Part shown: piece after piece, positions 9,341 to 19,350 of the stretch | Layout: each line of letters begins with the position of its first letter | Numbering within the stretch: position 1 is the stretch's first letter | Source of the DNA: Pandoraea iniqua | Lineage (GTDB): Bacteria; Pseudomonadota; Gammaproteobacteria; Burkholderiales; Burkholderiaceae | Assembly (NCBI RefSeq): GCF_902459685.1 | Contig: NZ_CABPSF010000003.1 | Span: 62,001 to 126,000, forward strand | Reading direction: 5' to 3' | Length of the DNA: 64,000 bases | Program-made: the position numbers and the translations under genes | The notes under the pieces: model-generated | Database searches by the model: none | The model's input: only the letters and a program-made list of their open reading frames with translations | What the model was told of the DNA's origin: nothing

Positions 9341-10893
9341 CGCTGGCCTCCGCCGACAGGCTCGACCTTCGTCAACTGGTATCCCTCATCGGTCTGCCGG
9401 AACACGAAGTGCAGCGTCTGACCCGGCTTCACGTCGGCAAAGGCCGTGGGCGACGATTTGCCGAATGCCATGGTCATCGCCGGCCAGCCGAGCGCCGGTA
9501 CGGGTTGATGCGAAAACGTGATGCCCTCGGCCGTGACCGATTCGACCTTGCCCGTGGTTTCGTACGTCTGCGACGCCCCCGACCCGGCTGCCGCCGATGC
9601 GCTGGCGGGTTTGTCCGGTGCCATGGGCGTTATGGGTGTCATCGGCGACCCGGCGTCTGCAACGGGCAACACCGATTTCAGGCTGGCTTCCGAGTCGATG
9701 AGGAACTGGCCCGACGCCACGACGCGCTGGCCGTCGCTCAGTCCGCTGACGATTTCCGTGTCGTTGCCGAAGTCGCTGCCGACCGTGACGTTGACCGGTT
9801 GCAGGAGGCCGTCAGCGTTCTGCACGATCACAACCGTGCGTTTGCCGGTGGCGATGACCGCCTCGGAAGGCACGAGCAAGCGTGGGGCCGTTGCTTGCCC
9901 GGCGATGCGAACCCGGAGCCACATGCCGGGCGTGAGCTTGCCGTCGGCGTTGTCGAGTTCGAGGCGGGCGGCCAGCGTGCGGCTGTTCGGATTGATGCCG
10001 GGCAGAATTTCGCGAATCCGGCCGGTGAGGTGTTGTGACGCGTCGGTAGCCAACGTAGCGTCGACGGTCATGCCCGGTTGCACGCGCGTGGCCATCGCCT
10101 CGGGAATGTCGACGATGACCCAGAGCTTCGCGAGGCCAGCGACCTTCGCCAGCGTCTGTCCCGGCGTGACCATCGCGCCGTTGCGCACGTTCAACTCAGT
10201 CAGCACGCCGGCACGCGGGGCGGGCAATACGACATGGGTTTGCACAGTGCCGGTCCGATCCAGCGCTGCAATCAATCCGTCGGGAATGGACAAAGCGCGC
10301 ATGCGGGCACGCGCAGCGGCGAGCATGCCGTCGTCCATGTGACTGCGTTTGAGCGCGAGGTATTCCTCTTGCGGCGGCAGCCAGTCCGGCACGTACAGTG
10401 ACGCAATCGGAGCGCCTTGCTTCACCCGTTGCATCGGCGCACTCGCATACAGTCGGTCGATGTAGCCGGTCACGCGCGACTGGACAACATCCGCCTGCGA
10501 CTCGTCGAACTGGGTACTGCCCACCGCCTCGAAGCTTTCGCTCACCGCCTGCCTGCGCACTGTGGCATAGCGGATGCCCAGATTCTGCTGTAGATCGGCA
10601 TTGATCTTGATACCGTTCGAGGCCGCTTCGTCGGCATAGACGGGCACCAGTTGCATGTCCATGAAGGGCGACTTGCCGGGCTTGTCGAAGTGCTGATTCG
10701 GTTGCATCGGGTCGTGCCAGTACAGCACTTTGCGCGTGGCAGTACCGGTCGGCGCGGCGTCGGCCTTGCCGTCAGCCATTGCGGTTGCCGACACCGGCGC
10801 CGTTTCGCGCTTGCCTGCGACATAGCCCGCGCCGAGCAGCGCAGCGGCGGCAAATAATCCGGCGATGCCGATGACCAGAGGTTTCTTGTTCAT
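9337..10893 (-). CDS. cusB: Efflux periplasmic adaptor with N-terminal heavy-metal-binding and C-terminal CusF-like domains
   Basis: A 518-residue membrane-fusion protein linking CusA to CusC. After one N-terminal membrane anchor there is a heavy-metal-binding domain ([19 protein letters not shown], about residues 58-76), then barrel-sandwich and beta-barrel domains ([18 protein letters not shown]). The last ~70 residues form a second CusF domain: [18 protein letters not shown], with the Trp-Met-Met site intact. I start at ATG 10893 behind GGGAGACG; an ATG at 10908 is also in frame and overlaps the cusC stop. The fused chaperone domain means the operon encodes two CusF sites, one tethered and one free. 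Confidence 0.92.
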   Translation of the reverse strand: MNKKPLVIGIAGLFAAAALLGAGYVAGKRETAPVSATAMADGKADAAPTGTATRKVLYWHDPMQPNQHFDKPGKSPFMDMQLVPVYADEAASNGIKINADLQQNLGIRYATVRRQAVSESFEAVGSTQFDESQADVVQSRVTGYIDRLYASAPMQRVKQGAPIASLYVPDWLPPQEEYLALKRSHMDDGMLAAARARMRALSIPDGLIAALDRTGTVQTHVVLPAPRAGVLTELNVRNGAMVTPGQTLAKVAGLAKLWVIVDIPEAMATRVQPGMTVDATLATDASQHLTGRIREILPGINPNSRTLAARLELDNADGKLTPGMWLRVRIAGQATAPRLLVPSEAVIATGKRTVVIVQNADGLLQPVNVTVGSDFGNDTEIVSGLSDGQRVVASGQFLIDSEASLKSVLPVADAGSPMTPITPMAPDKPASASAAAGSGASQTYETTGKVESVTAEGITFSHQPVPALGWPAMTMAFGKSSPTAFADVKPGQTLHFVFRQTDEGYQLTKVEPVGGGQR

Positions 10894-10904
10894 ATTCGTC
10901 TCCC

Positions 10905-12227
10905 TCATTGGTCCGCCGCCATGCTGGGCGGGACCACTTGATATTCGAGTTGGGCCCACGCCAGCGAGGTGTCGCGCTGCACGTCCAGCGCCTGCAACTG
11001 CGCTTCCAGCTGCGCGCGCTTGGCCGCGAAGATGTCGGTCAGCGCGCCGTTACCCGCCTGATAGGCGGCGGTGGCCAACTGCACTCGCTGGTCGGCGGCA
11101 GGCAGCAGCGTGCCGTTCAGATTGGCCAGACGCTGGTGGCCGTTCTCGATGAGGGTGGCGAGGTTGTGGATGTCGGCTTGCACTTGCCGTTGCGTGTCCT
11201 CGTACACCAGCCGTGCACGAGTGCCCAACTCGGCCTTTTCCGCCACATCGCGGTCCTGACGGCTGCCCCGGTGGATCGGCAGGGGAATGCTCACGCCGAC
11301 CGACACCATGTTCGAGTACTGGCTGCCGCGTTGCTGATACGCGACTTCCCAACTCCAGTTCGGCGTGCGGTCGCTGCGTGCAACCGAGGTATCGGCGTCA
11401 GCGGCAGCAATGTCGGCTTCGGCCGAAATCAGGGCAGGCTGCACCCGATCCAGCTGTTCGGGCGGTAACGACGGCACCGCCGAGTCGGTGGCGGGCGGGG
11501 CGCCGACCACATCGCCGACCGTGGCCGTGGTCCAGCGAGACAAGGCGATGAGCGTGGACTGGAGCGTTTGCTGCGCTTTGAGGCGTTGATCCTGCGCCTG
11601 ACCTAGCATCGCCTGCGCTTGTGCCACGTCGGCCGCCGAGGCTTTGGCACCGCGATACGACGCCCGCGTCGCGCCCAGTTCGTGGGTCATGTGCATGACC
11701 AGCGCCTGCTGCAACGTGAGGGCCCGTTTGGCATAGACGGCATTGAGCCATGCCGTCGCGGTCTGCTGCCGGACATTGGCCACCTGCATGAGATACGCCG
11801 CGCGATCGCGGTCGACTCTGCGGTTGCCCAGCGCGGTGCGCAGTTGCCGCTTCTCAGACGAGACCCACTCCTGTTCGATGCCGATACGGCGCATCGTCAT
11901 GAAGTCCTGCCCGACGGTAAAGCGCTGGTCGCCGTTGATGGGCAAGTTGTCGATGCCGGCCTTGAGCATCGGGTCGGGCAGTTGCCCGGCTTTCACGGCG
12001 GCCTCGGCACTGGACCGGACGGACGCCTGCGCCGCCTGCATGCTGGCAGAGCGTGTCACTGCCGACTGAAGCGCGGCTTCAAGCGTGAAGGGGACGGATT
12101 GTGACGCGCTGCTCGCTTGCGCGAATGCACTGGGTGCACTGGCGCCAACGAGAGCGAGCGTGATGAAGAGAACGCACGAGTGCGTTCGGGTGCGCCAGCG
12201 AATGGACGCACCGGGAATCGGATGCAT
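10905..12227 (-). CDS. cusC: TolC-family outer-membrane efflux channel, CusC type
   Basis: A 440-residue outer-membrane factor. The export signal core SCVLFITLALVGASAPSAFA precedes long alternating heptad-like helices rich in Ala and Gln (AALQSAVTRSASMQAAQASV, ARLVYEDTQRQVQADIHNLA), as in the two-repeat TolC fold. It gives the CusBA complex its exit duct. I chose ATG 12227; a longer start at 12281 adds a non-signal leader. It is 11 bp upstream of cusB and about 100 bp after the small secreted protein gene that begins the operon. Confidence 0.88.
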   Translation of the reverse strand: MHPIPGASIRWRTRTHSCVLFITLALVGASAPSAFAQASSASQSVPFTLEAALQSAVTRSASMQAAQASVRSSAEAAVKAGQLPDPMLKAGIDNLPINGDQRFTVGQDFMTMRRIGIEQEWVSSEKRQLRTALGNRRVDRDRAAYLMQVANVRQQTATAWLNAVYAKRALTLQQALVMHMTHELGATRASYRGAKASAADVAQAQAMLGQAQDQRLKAQQTLQSTLIALSRWTTATVGDVVGAPPATDSAVPSLPPEQLDRVQPALISAEADIAAADADTSVARSDRTPNWSWEVAYQQRGSQYSNMVSVGVSIPLPIHRGSRQDRDVAEKAELGTRARLVYEDTQRQVQADIHNLATLIENGHQRLANLNGTLLPAADQRVQLATAAYQAGNGALTDIFAAKRAQLEAQLQALDVQRDTSLAWAQLEYQVVPPSMAADQ

Positions 12228-12325
12228 GGTAGAACCCCGAATCGACGAACCCCATAGGGATTCGCGCTCCGCATGGAGCAACTTCGCCGCTTGCGCGACG
12301 AACCTTGATCAAAAACTGGCTGGGG

Positions 12326-12703
12326 TCAGAGCGATGTGGGTGGGCGCCACGGGCCGTCGGGTTCGCGCACGCTGAGGGTGTCGGCGTAGGCGAACGTGAC
12401 GGCCGTCATGGGGCCGAAGGGGCGGGTGGCCGACGGCAGGTCGACCGGGTGATACAGGCTGCCCAGTTGGCACTGGGTGGTGGCCTTGCAGAACGGCGCT
12501 TTGAGCTTGACGCCGTCGGGGGCTTTCATGGAATCGCAGCCGGCCATATCAGTGCCCATGGCTGCCATCGCGACCATATCGCCGTCATCCATCGACGTCG
12601 ACATCTGCATCGGACAAGCGCCGGTCAAGCCGCTGGCCGCCAGCCCACTGATGGGCAGCACGGCGCAAAGCAGAAAGAGGCAGCAAATCCGCAGGAATTT
12701 CAT
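12326..12703 (-). CDS. Small secreted Met/Asp-rich protein, first gene of the cus operon
   Basis: A 125-residue exported protein: signal peptide MKFLRICCLFLLCAVLPISG, then a segment rich in Met and Asp (MQMSTSMDDGDMVAMAAM) with several cysteines. I do not recognise a named family. Met-rich, Cys-containing secreted proteins next to Cus pumps are often thought to bind copper, and position at the head of this operon supports that, but the function is inferred. No ribosome site is visible; a possible -10 lies only 7 bp upstream of the ATG. Confidence 0.7.
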   Translation of the reverse strand: MKFLRICCLFLLCAVLPISGLAASGLTGACPMQMSTSMDDGDMVAMAAMGTDMAGCDSMKAPDGVKLKAPFCKATTQCQLGSLYHPVDLPSATRPFGPMTAVTFAYADTLSVREPDGPWRPPTSL

Positions 12704-12710
12704 CGTGCGG

Positions 12711-12716
12711 AGTATA
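12711..12716 (-). promoter_or_regulatory. Possible -10 box for the cus operon
   Basis: On the minus strand TATACT is followed by 7 bases and then the ATG at 12703. No good -35 lies 16-18 bp upstream, as would be expected if an activator such as a copper-responsive response regulator were needed. If correct, the transcript would begin at or next to the start codon. Confidence 0.3.
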
Positions 12717-12793
12717 GCAGTCCGTTATCTGCGTTGGCTGGGATTTCGATGCCCATGGCCTGTTGTGGATGACTTATCGCCTAGTTGAATCAT

Positions 12794-13516
12794 TCACTCA
12801 TCTGCCGCGTAGCGTTGCCGGGCCGATTGCAGCATGTACAGCGTGATGCGCTTCACTTCCGCCTGACTTTCGGCGATATGGGCCTTGATCCTCGATTGCG
12901 CGAGCGCGACGTTGCCGTCCTGAATGGCGTCGAGAATGGCCGCGTGTTCCTCGTAGGTTGCGGCAATGCGGGGCACTTTCGTAAAGTCCAGCCGGCGGAT
13001 GATGCGAATGCGCTCGGTGACGTCCTGATGCATGCGCGACATCTCGATGTTGCCCGTCGCCGCCACGAGTCCCGCGTGAAAGGCTTCATCGAGCGAGGCT
13101 ACGGTTGCCGGGTCGCCTTCGCGCTGCTCCGGTGCCACGCACCAGATGGCGCGCAAGGCGGCCAGCGACGGCACCATCGCGCCTTCGATGATGCGGGCGA
13201 TGGCGGCCGACTCCATCACGATGCGAATCTCGTACAGGTCTTCGAAGTACTTGAAATCGAACGCGCGGACTTGCCACCCGCTCTTGAAATGAACATCGAC
13301 GTACCCTTCGCGCTGCAACCAGAACAGCGCCTGCCGCACGGGCGTCCGGCTGATTTGCATGCGGGTGGCGACGTCGCCTTCGCTGAAGCGGTCGCCGGGC
13401 AGCAGACGAAAGTCGAAGATATCGGCTTTCAGCGACGCATAGACCTGTGCCGCAATCGAGTGGGCACTGCTCGCCGGACCTTGCTTCTCCGGCAGAAGGG
13501 CATTGTTTTCGTTCAT
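12794..13516 (-). CDS. GntR-family regulator, FadR/FCD subfamily
   Basis: A 240-residue regulator. The N-terminal winged helix includes LPGDRFSEGDVATRMQISRT followed by PVRQALFWLQREGYV, the GntR recognition pattern. The C-terminal all-helical FCD domain carries the metal/ligand-binding Asp and His residues (LDEAFHAGLVAATGN, TYEEHAAILDAI). It is the last gene of the allophanate hydrolase, urea carboxylase, gntR cluster, 38 bp after the carboxylase stop, so it likely regulates urea use. Candidate operators of the TTGT-N-ACAA type lie upstream of the first gene. Confidence 0.88.
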   Translation of the reverse strand: MNENNALLPEKQGPASSAHSIAAQVYASLKADIFDFRLLPGDRFSEGDVATRMQISRTPVRQALFWLQREGYVDVHFKSGWQVRAFDFKYFEDLYEIRIVMESAAIARIIEGAMVPSLAALRAIWCVAPEQREGDPATVASLDEAFHAGLVAATGNIEMSRMHQDVTERIRIIRRLDFTKVPRIAATYEEHAAILDAIQDGNVALAQSRIKAHIAESQAEVKRITLYMLQSARQRYAADE

Positions 13517-13554
13517 GGCAATGGCACGTAGTGAAGGGGGCAGCAAACAAAGGG

Positions 13555-16500
13555 TCAGCTAAGCGAGACGAGCGGATCGCCCGCGTGAATCATCATGCCG
13601 GGACGGCAGTGGAACGTGTCGACGATGCCGTCGCGCGGGGCCGCAATATGGAATTCCATTTTCATCGCCTCCAGAATCAGCAGCGGATCGCCGGCGCTCA
13701 CCCGTTCGCCCGGCTGCGCGACCAGCTTCCACACGCTGCCGCTGATATCGGCCGCGACCACCGAGCCGTCGATACGAATCTCGGCCGCCGGGTCGCCGCG
13801 TTCGGCGGCCTTAGGCGCGTGTGCCGCTTCGTGATTCCACCGCTGGACCTCGGCATCGAACGCCGACTTTTGTGCCGCCTTGAAGGTTGCCAGCTCGGGC
13901 GCGATGCGTTCGAGAAACGCGTTGTACTCGCCCAGATCGAAGGTCTCGTCTTCGATACGCACGCTTTGACGGCCCTCGCGGAAGTCCTGACGAAGCTTGT
14001 CGAGTTCGGCTTCCGTGACCGGATAGAAGCGCACCTGATCGAAGAAGCGCAGCAACCACGGCTTGCCGTCGATGAACACCTCGTTCTTGAGAAACTTGTT
14101 CCAGATCGGCAGCGTGCGCCCGACGAGCTGATAACCGCCCGGCGAATCCATCCCGTAGATGCACATGTACACGCCGCCGATGCCCACCGTGCCCTCGGCG
14201 GTGTAGGTGCGCGCAGGGTTGTATTTCGACGTCATCAGGCGATGGCGCGGGTCGACCGGCACGGCACACGGGGCGCCGAGATAAACGTCGCCCAGCCCCA
14301 GCACCATATAGCTGGCCTCGAACACGGTGTTACGCACGTCGTCTGGCGTCGCGAGCCCATTGATGCGGCGGATGAACTCGGTATTGCTCGGCAGCCACGG
14401 CGCGGTGTCGCGCACCGACTGCCGGTAGCGGGCGACGGCGTCGAGCGTGGCGGCGTCTTCATAGGCCATCGGCAGATAGACGACGCGGCTCGGCACGCGC
14501 ATCGTCCGAATGTCGCTCAGCGCGTCATCGGTCGCGGCGACAACGCTAACGAGTGCCCGTTGATCGATTACCCGGCTGTCGTAACGAATTTGCAGCGAGC
14601 GTACGCCGGGCGACAGTTCGAGAATGCCGTTCTGCGCTTGCTCGCGCAGCGACGTCATGAGCGCGTGGATACGAAAGCGCAGGTTGAGATCGAGCACGTT
14701 CTCGCCGAATTCCACGAGTACGTGCTTGTCGCCGGCTTGGCGGATCACCGTCTTGGGGCGTTCGCCGTGGGCCGCCGTCTCGTGCAGGATCGGCGATGCA
14801 CCCGGCGACGTGAAGCGTGGGGTCAAAGCGGTAGCAACGCCATTCATGTCGAAGCCGTGTTCGAGCAGCGCGTCTTGCGCGCGTTCGAGCACCAACGCGT
14901 CATCGAACGACATCGGCCGAAAACGGATCTTGTCGCCCGGTTTGACTTGGCCTACCTTCCACAACTCGGCTTTCGCGATGGTGACGGGGCAAACGAAGCC
15001 GCCGAGGCTGGGGCCGTCGCGAGTGAGAATCACCGGCATGTCGCCCGTGAAGTTGATGCTGCCCACGGCGTATTCGCAATCGTGGATGTTCGACGGATGG
15101 AGACCCGCTTCGCCGCCGTCGGCACGCGCCCACTCGGGCGCCGGGCCATTGAGCCGGATGCCAAGCCGGTTCGAGTTGTAGTGCACTTCCCATTCGGCGT
15201 CGAAGAACGCGGCGATCGACGCCGGGGTAAAGAAGTCCGGTGCGCCATGGGGGCCGTAGAGCACGCCGATGTCCCACGTCTTGCCGTAGGCCGGCACCCA
15301 CGCTTGCGGTAGTGCCACCGGGGCATGCCGGGGCGTGAGGTCGGCGGTTGCCGGGGCCGCCGGGTCGGCAATCGGCAGGATGTCGGAGGGACGCAGGGTG
15401 CGCCCGCCATGTCCACCGAACTGCCCCAAGGCGAACGTGGCACGACTGCCGAGATACACCGGTACGTCGAGCCCATTGCGCACGGCGAGATACGTGCGGC
15501 AGCCGCTGAGCGTCTTGCCCATGCGCAGCGTCTGGCCGGACTTGACGGTAATCGGCGCCCAGAACGCGACGGGTTCGCCATCCAACGTGGCATCGGTCGG
15601 TGCGCCGGTCAGTGCGATGACGGCGTCGTGCCAGAAGCGCAGCGTTGGGCCGACGACGGTCGCCTCGATGCCCGCGGCCTGAGCCACGTTGCCGACGATG
15701 GTGTTGCCCACGCGAAACGCCCAGTCGTCCATTGGGCCGGACGGCGGCACGCCGATGTCCCAATAGCCGACGCGGCCCGGATAGTCCTGCACGGTGGTGT
15801 AGGTGCCCGGCTCGATGACTTCGATGGCGTTGGGCGCGTAGGCAAACGTGTCGAGCGCACGCGTCGAGACATGGCCGGTGCCGAACGCCTCGGAGGCCAC
15901 CACGGCGCGAAGGTAATCAAGGTTGGTCGCGATGCCGCCAAGGCGCGTCTGCGACAAGGCCTGTTGCAGGTTGGCGATGGCCGCTGGGCGATCGTCGCCA
16001 TACGCGATGATCTTGGCGATCATCGGGTCGTAATGCGCCGAGACTTCCGTGCCGGTGGATACCCACGTATCGACGCGAACGTCCGCCGGGAAGTTGGCCT
16101 CGGTCAATACACCGGGGCTCGGTGCGAAGTGCTTCAGCGGATTCTCGGCGTAGACGCGCACTTCGATGGCGGCGCCACGCCCCGTGACGTCCTGCGTCAG
16201 TGAGGGCGGTTCACCCGCTGCCGTGCGGATCATCCATTCCACCAGATCGATGCCGGTGACTGCCTCGGTAATGGCGTGTTCCACCTGAAGCCGCGTGTTG
16301 ACTTCGAGGAAGTAGAACTGCGCCTGCGCGGCGTCGTATATGAACTCCACCGTGCCGGCGGACCGGTAAGCGACCGATTGACCGAGCCGGCGGGCAGCGG
16401 CCAGCAATTGCTCTCGTATCTCGGCGGGCAGATTGGGCGCGGGTGTTTCTTCGACGACTTTCTGGTTACGCCGCTGCAACGAGCAGTCGCGCTCGCCCAG

Positions 16501-17166
16501 CGTGATGACGTTCCCTTGGCCGTCGCCAAAGATCTGCACTTCCACGTGGCGGGCCCGGTCGACAAAGCGCTCGACGAACACGCCTGCGTTGGCGAAGAAC
16601 GATTTCCCCAGACGTTGCACGGATGCGAAGGCCGCCGTCAGTTCTGCCGCGTCGTTGCAACGCGTGAGCCCGATGCCACCGCCCCCGGCGGTGCTTTTGA
16701 GCATCACCGGATAGCCGATGGCATCGGCTGCTGCGTGCGCGGCATCGATGTCTTCCAGCAAACCGGAGCCCGGCGTCAGCGGCACGCCGGCTTGTTCCGC
16801 CAACGCTCTGGCGGCGTGCTTCAGACCGAACTGCGACATCTGCGCGGGCGTCGGTCCCACGAAGGCGATGCCTTGTGCCTCGCATTCGGCGGCAAAGTCA
16901 GCGTTCTCCGAGAGAAACCCGTAACCGGGAATGATGGCCTGCGCGCCGCTCGACTTTGCCGCAGCCAGGATCAGATCGGTGCGCAGATAACTCTCGGCTG
17001 CCGTGTTGCCGCCGAGTGGAATGGCGATGTCGGCAGCAGCGACGTGCAGGCTGTTGCGGTCAGCATCCGAATAAACCGCGACGCTGCGAATGCCCATGCG
17101 CGCCAGCGTGCGGGCGATGCGGCACGCGATCTCGCCACGGTTGGCGATCAGAACGGTATGAAACAT
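13555..17166 (-). CDS. uca: Urea carboxylase
   Basis: A 1203-residue biotin-dependent enzyme that uses ATP and bicarbonate to convert urea to allophanate. Domains in order: biotin carboxylase (start MFHTVLIANRGEIACRIART to about residue 450, with the KSTAGGGGIG nucleotide loop), the carboxyltransferase formed by AHS2-like (from VIEPGTYTTVQDYPGRVGYW) and AHS1-like (HVLVEFGENVLDLNLRFRIH) parts, and a C-terminal biotinyl domain whose target lysine is K1169 in ILEAMKMEFHIA. Length is normal. It lies 14 bp after the allophanate hydrolase gene and has a CGGAG ribosome site. Confidence 0.95.
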   Translation of the reverse strand: MFHTVLIANRGEIACRIARTLARMGIRSVAVYSDADRNSLHVAAADIAIPLGGNTAAESYLRTDLILAAAKSSGAQAIIPGYGFLSENADFAAECEAQGIAFVGPTPAQMSQFGLKHAARALAEQAGVPLTPGSGLLEDIDAAHAAADAIGYPVMLKSTAGGGGIGLTRCNDAAELTAAFASVQRLGKSFFANAGVFVERFVDRARHVEVQIFGDGQGNVITLGERDCSLQRRNQKVVEETPAPNLPAEIREQLLAAARRLGQSVAYRSAGTVEFIYDAAQAQFYFLEVNTRLQVEHAITEAVTGIDLVEWMIRTAAGEPPSLTQDVTGRGAAIEVRVYAENPLKHFAPSPGVLTEANFPADVRVDTWVSTGTEVSAHYDPMIAKIIAYGDDRPAAIANLQQALSQTRLGGIATNLDYLRAVVASEAFGTGHVSTRALDTFAYAPNAIEVIEPGTYTTVQDYPGRVGYWDIGVPPSGPMDDWAFRVGNTIVGNVAQAAGIEATVVGPTLRFWHDAVIALTGAPTDATLDGEPVAFWAPITVKSGQTLRMGKTLSGCRTYLAVRNGLDVPVYLGSRATFALGQFGGHGGRTLRPSDILPIADPAAPATADLTPRHAPVALPQAWVPAYGKTWDIGVLYGPHGAPDFFTPASIAAFFDAEWEVHYNSNRLGIRLNGPAPEWARADGGEAGLHPSNIHDCEYAVGSINFTGDMPVILTRDGPSLGGFVCPVTIAKAELWKVGQVKPGDKIRFRPMSFDDALVLERAQDALLEHGFDMNGVATALTPRFTSPGASPILHETAAHGERPKTVIRQAGDKHVLVEFGENVLDLNLRFRIHALMTSLREQAQNGILELSPGVRSLQIRYDSRVIDQRALVSVVAATDDALSDIRTMRVPSRVVYLPMAYEDAATLDAVARYRQSVRDTAPWLPSNTEFIRRINGLATPDDVRNTVFEASYMVLGLGDVYLGAPCAVPVDPRHRLMTSKYNPARTYTAEGTVGIGGVYMCIYGMDSPGGYQLVGRTLPIWNKFLKNEVFIDGKPWLLRFFDQVRFYPVTEAELDKLRQDFREGRQSVRIEDETFDLGEYNAFLERIAPELATFKAAQKSAFDAEVQRWNHEAAHAPKAAERGDPAAEIRIDGSVVAADISGSVWKLVAQPGERVSAGDPLLILEAMKMEFHIAAPRDGIVDTFHCRPGMMIHAGDPLVSLS

Positions 17167-17180
17167 GGCGGGCTCCGGGG

Positions 17181-19004
17181 TCAGTGCGCGGTCGCGGTGG
17201 CGATGTTGCGCATCGCTTGCAGGTAGTCGGCCCAGCCGCCGTATTCGGTAATGTCTTTCGCCTCACGGAGTGCAAACGGCTCGCAGATGAAGCCCTTCAC
17301 GTGTCGGCCGTCGGCGAGTTCCAGCGTGCCGATGCCCAGCGGCGCCGGAATGCCTGCGACAAACGTGCCAAACGCGTCGGCGGGCACATCCCACAACTCG
17401 ACGCGTATCGCCGCGCCGCTGTCGGCACGGGCCAGCCCGGGCTTGGGGGGCGTGGTGTTGGCGAGGGCGTAAAGCCGGTAGTCCGCGCTGGTCGTCGTGG
17501 CTTCGACGAAGCGCGCGTTGCGTGACGTCAACTCATGGTTGAGCGGCATGCCGCGCAGATGGGCACCGACGACGGCCACGCGAATGGTTGCCGAGCTATC
17601 GGCACGCGCAGGAATCGACGCGTCCTTCGGCAGCGGCAGGCCAGTCGCGCCGCGCGACAGTTCCGTGCGTTGATGCCACTTGGCCGCGTAGGCGGCGAGC
17701 GCGCGTTCGCACCACGCGTCGGCGATCAGCGTGATACCGAACGGCAGGCCGTCGCTTCGCAGACTGGCGGGCACAGAGATGGCGCTCCAGTCCAGCAGAT
17801 TGACGAAGTTGGTGTACTTGCCCTGATTGCTGTTCAGGCGCACGGGGTCGTCGAGCAGTTCGGCGATTCGGTAGTGCGTAGGGGCTGTGGGCACGAGCAG
17901 GGCGTCGAACTGCGCGAGGAGGGCGTCGGCACGCCGCTTGAGGTCGGCAAGGCGATACACACCGTCGAACGCATCGGCGGCGGAGAACTGCGTCGCCTTG
18001 AAGATGATGTCGCGCACGACTGGATGAATGTCGGCCTCGTTCGACTGGGCGAAGTCGCGCACGGCGGCATATCGCTCGGCGACCCATGCGCCGTCATATA
18101 GCAATGCCGCGACCTCGTCGAACAGCGAGAAGTCGATCGGCACGCAGGTCGCGCCTTGCGCCTGCATGGCGGCCACGGCGTCGCGGAAGGCTTGCTCGGC
18201 CAATTTGTCGCCGAAGAATTCGGGCTGCTGGGGAATGGCAAACCGTGGGGCGTCAGGCATGCGCCACGCCAAGGCGGCCGATGGCGCTTCACGCGACAGG
18301 CCGTCGGCGACATCGAGCGCGGCGGCGACGTCGTACACCCGCGTGGCATCGCTGACCGTCGTCGCAAAAACAGACACGCAGTCGAGCGTGCGGCAGGCGG
18401 GCACCACCCCGGTATTGCTGAATGCACCGCGCGTGGGCTTGAGGCCGACGATGTTATTCAGCCCTGCCGGCACACGGCCGGAACCTGCCGTGTCGGTACC
18501 CAGCGAGAACGGAACCAGACCGCGCGCGACCACCGAGGCCGAGCCTGAACTGGAGCCGCCACTGATGTAATCGGGATCGAACGCGTTGGTGGGAATGCCG
18601 TAGGGGGAGCGCACGCCGACCAGACCGGTGGCGAACTGATCTAAGTTGGTCTTGCCGATGACGATAGCGCCTGCGTTGACCAGTCGCGCGATGACGGTCG
18701 CGTCGCGATCCGGGGTGTAGGCAAAGGCCGGGCAGCCGGCCGTCGTGTCGAAGCCGAGCGCGTCGATGTTGTCCTTGGCGGCAAACGGCACGCCGTAGAG
18801 CGGCAGCTTGTCGTGGTCGCCACCCGCAGCGGCCAACCGATCGGCAAGACGCGAGAGTTGGTCCGCGAGTGCTGTTTCCGATACCACGGAGATCCATGCC
18901 GGGTCGGGGGCAAGCAACGTCTGACGCAATGCAGTGAGCAAAGCTTCCGGGGTTGCCCCGCCGCGATACGCCTCAAGCCAGTCGCCGATGGTCCATCCAC
19001 GCAT
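17181..19004 (-). CDS. atzF: Allophanate hydrolase
   Basis: A 607-residue amidase-signature enzyme that splits allophanate into ammonia and carbon dioxide, completing ATP-dependent urea breakdown. The Ser-cisSer-Lys triad is visible as K77 in FAAKDNIDALG, the glycine/serine stretch GGSSSGSASVVARG (about S151) and S175 in GTDTAGSGRVPAG. A C-terminal extension after about residue 460 matches the allophanate-hydrolase-specific domain. The start at 19004 has AAGGAG at ideal spacing. It is the first gene of the operon. No urease or urea ABC transporter is visible nearby. Confidence 0.94.
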   Translation of the reverse strand: MRGWTIGDWLEAYRGGATPEALLTALRQTLLAPDPAWISVVSETALADQLSRLADRLAAAGGDHDKLPLYGVPFAAKDNIDALGFDTTAGCPAFAYTPDRDATVIARLVNAGAIVIGKTNLDQFATGLVGVRSPYGIPTNAFDPDYISGGSSSGSASVVARGLVPFSLGTDTAGSGRVPAGLNNIVGLKPTRGAFSNTGVVPACRTLDCVSVFATTVSDATRVYDVAAALDVADGLSREAPSAALAWRMPDAPRFAIPQQPEFFGDKLAEQAFRDAVAAMQAQGATCVPIDFSLFDEVAALLYDGAWVAERYAAVRDFAQSNEADIHPVVRDIIFKATQFSAADAFDGVYRLADLKRRADALLAQFDALLVPTAPTHYRIAELLDDPVRLNSNQGKYTNFVNLLDWSAISVPASLRSDGLPFGITLIADAWCERALAAYAAKWHQRTELSRGATGLPLPKDASIPARADSSATIRVAVVGAHLRGMPLNHELTSRNARFVEATTTSADYRLYALANTTPPKPGLARADSGAAIRVELWDVPADAFGTFVAGIPAPLGIGTLELADGRHVKGFICEPFALREAKDITEYGGWADYLQAMRNIATATAH

Positions 19005-19016
19005 TTGGTACTCCTT

Positions 19017-19047
19017 CTTGTGTACAAGTTTGCTTTTGTATTAACAA
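19017..19047 (-). promoter_or_regulatory. Two palindromic sites upstream of the urea operon, candidate GntR operators
   Basis: CTTGTGTACAAG (19017-19028) and TTGTATTAACAA (19036-19047) are each palindromic with TTGT/ACAA arms, the pattern bound by many FadR/FCD-type GntR proteins. Their centres are about 19 bp apart, and the nearer lies just upstream of the AAGGAG of the allophanate hydrolase gene, so binding could block transcription. The rest of the interval up to 19350 shows no gene. Confidence 0.55.
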
Positions 19048-19350
19048 GAAGCGTGCCAAGGCTTACGGGTAAAGGCTTTGGCGGTTTTGCGGGCGAAGTT
19101 GGTGCGTTGTGGTCGCGCGGTTTTTGTTCGTGTTGGTGCGCGCGGGCACCATGGGCACGCGCGCGCACCTCGAACGAGCCGTATTGCACCAAAGCCAGAC
19201 CGGCTACCTTGAAAGCGAGTATTGCGTGAGTGACTGCGGTTCCGTAATGTGTGCTCAGGTTCGGTGAATCGCGCGCAGACGGCGGAAAACCAAACCGGAA
19301 TCAGGGCCGCAACTCGTAGGTCGTGTATGTCAATTCACAGGGAGTGTGAG

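Noticed and set aside
7436-9421. 661-codon open frame on the plus strand
   Set aside because: It lies wholly antisense to cusA, is extremely rich in Arg, Gln and His, and has no ribosome site; a typical high-GC shadow.
13447-15312. 621-codon open frame on the plus strand
   Set aside because: Antisense to urea carboxylase, whose domains are intact; composition is His/Arg-rich shadow-like.
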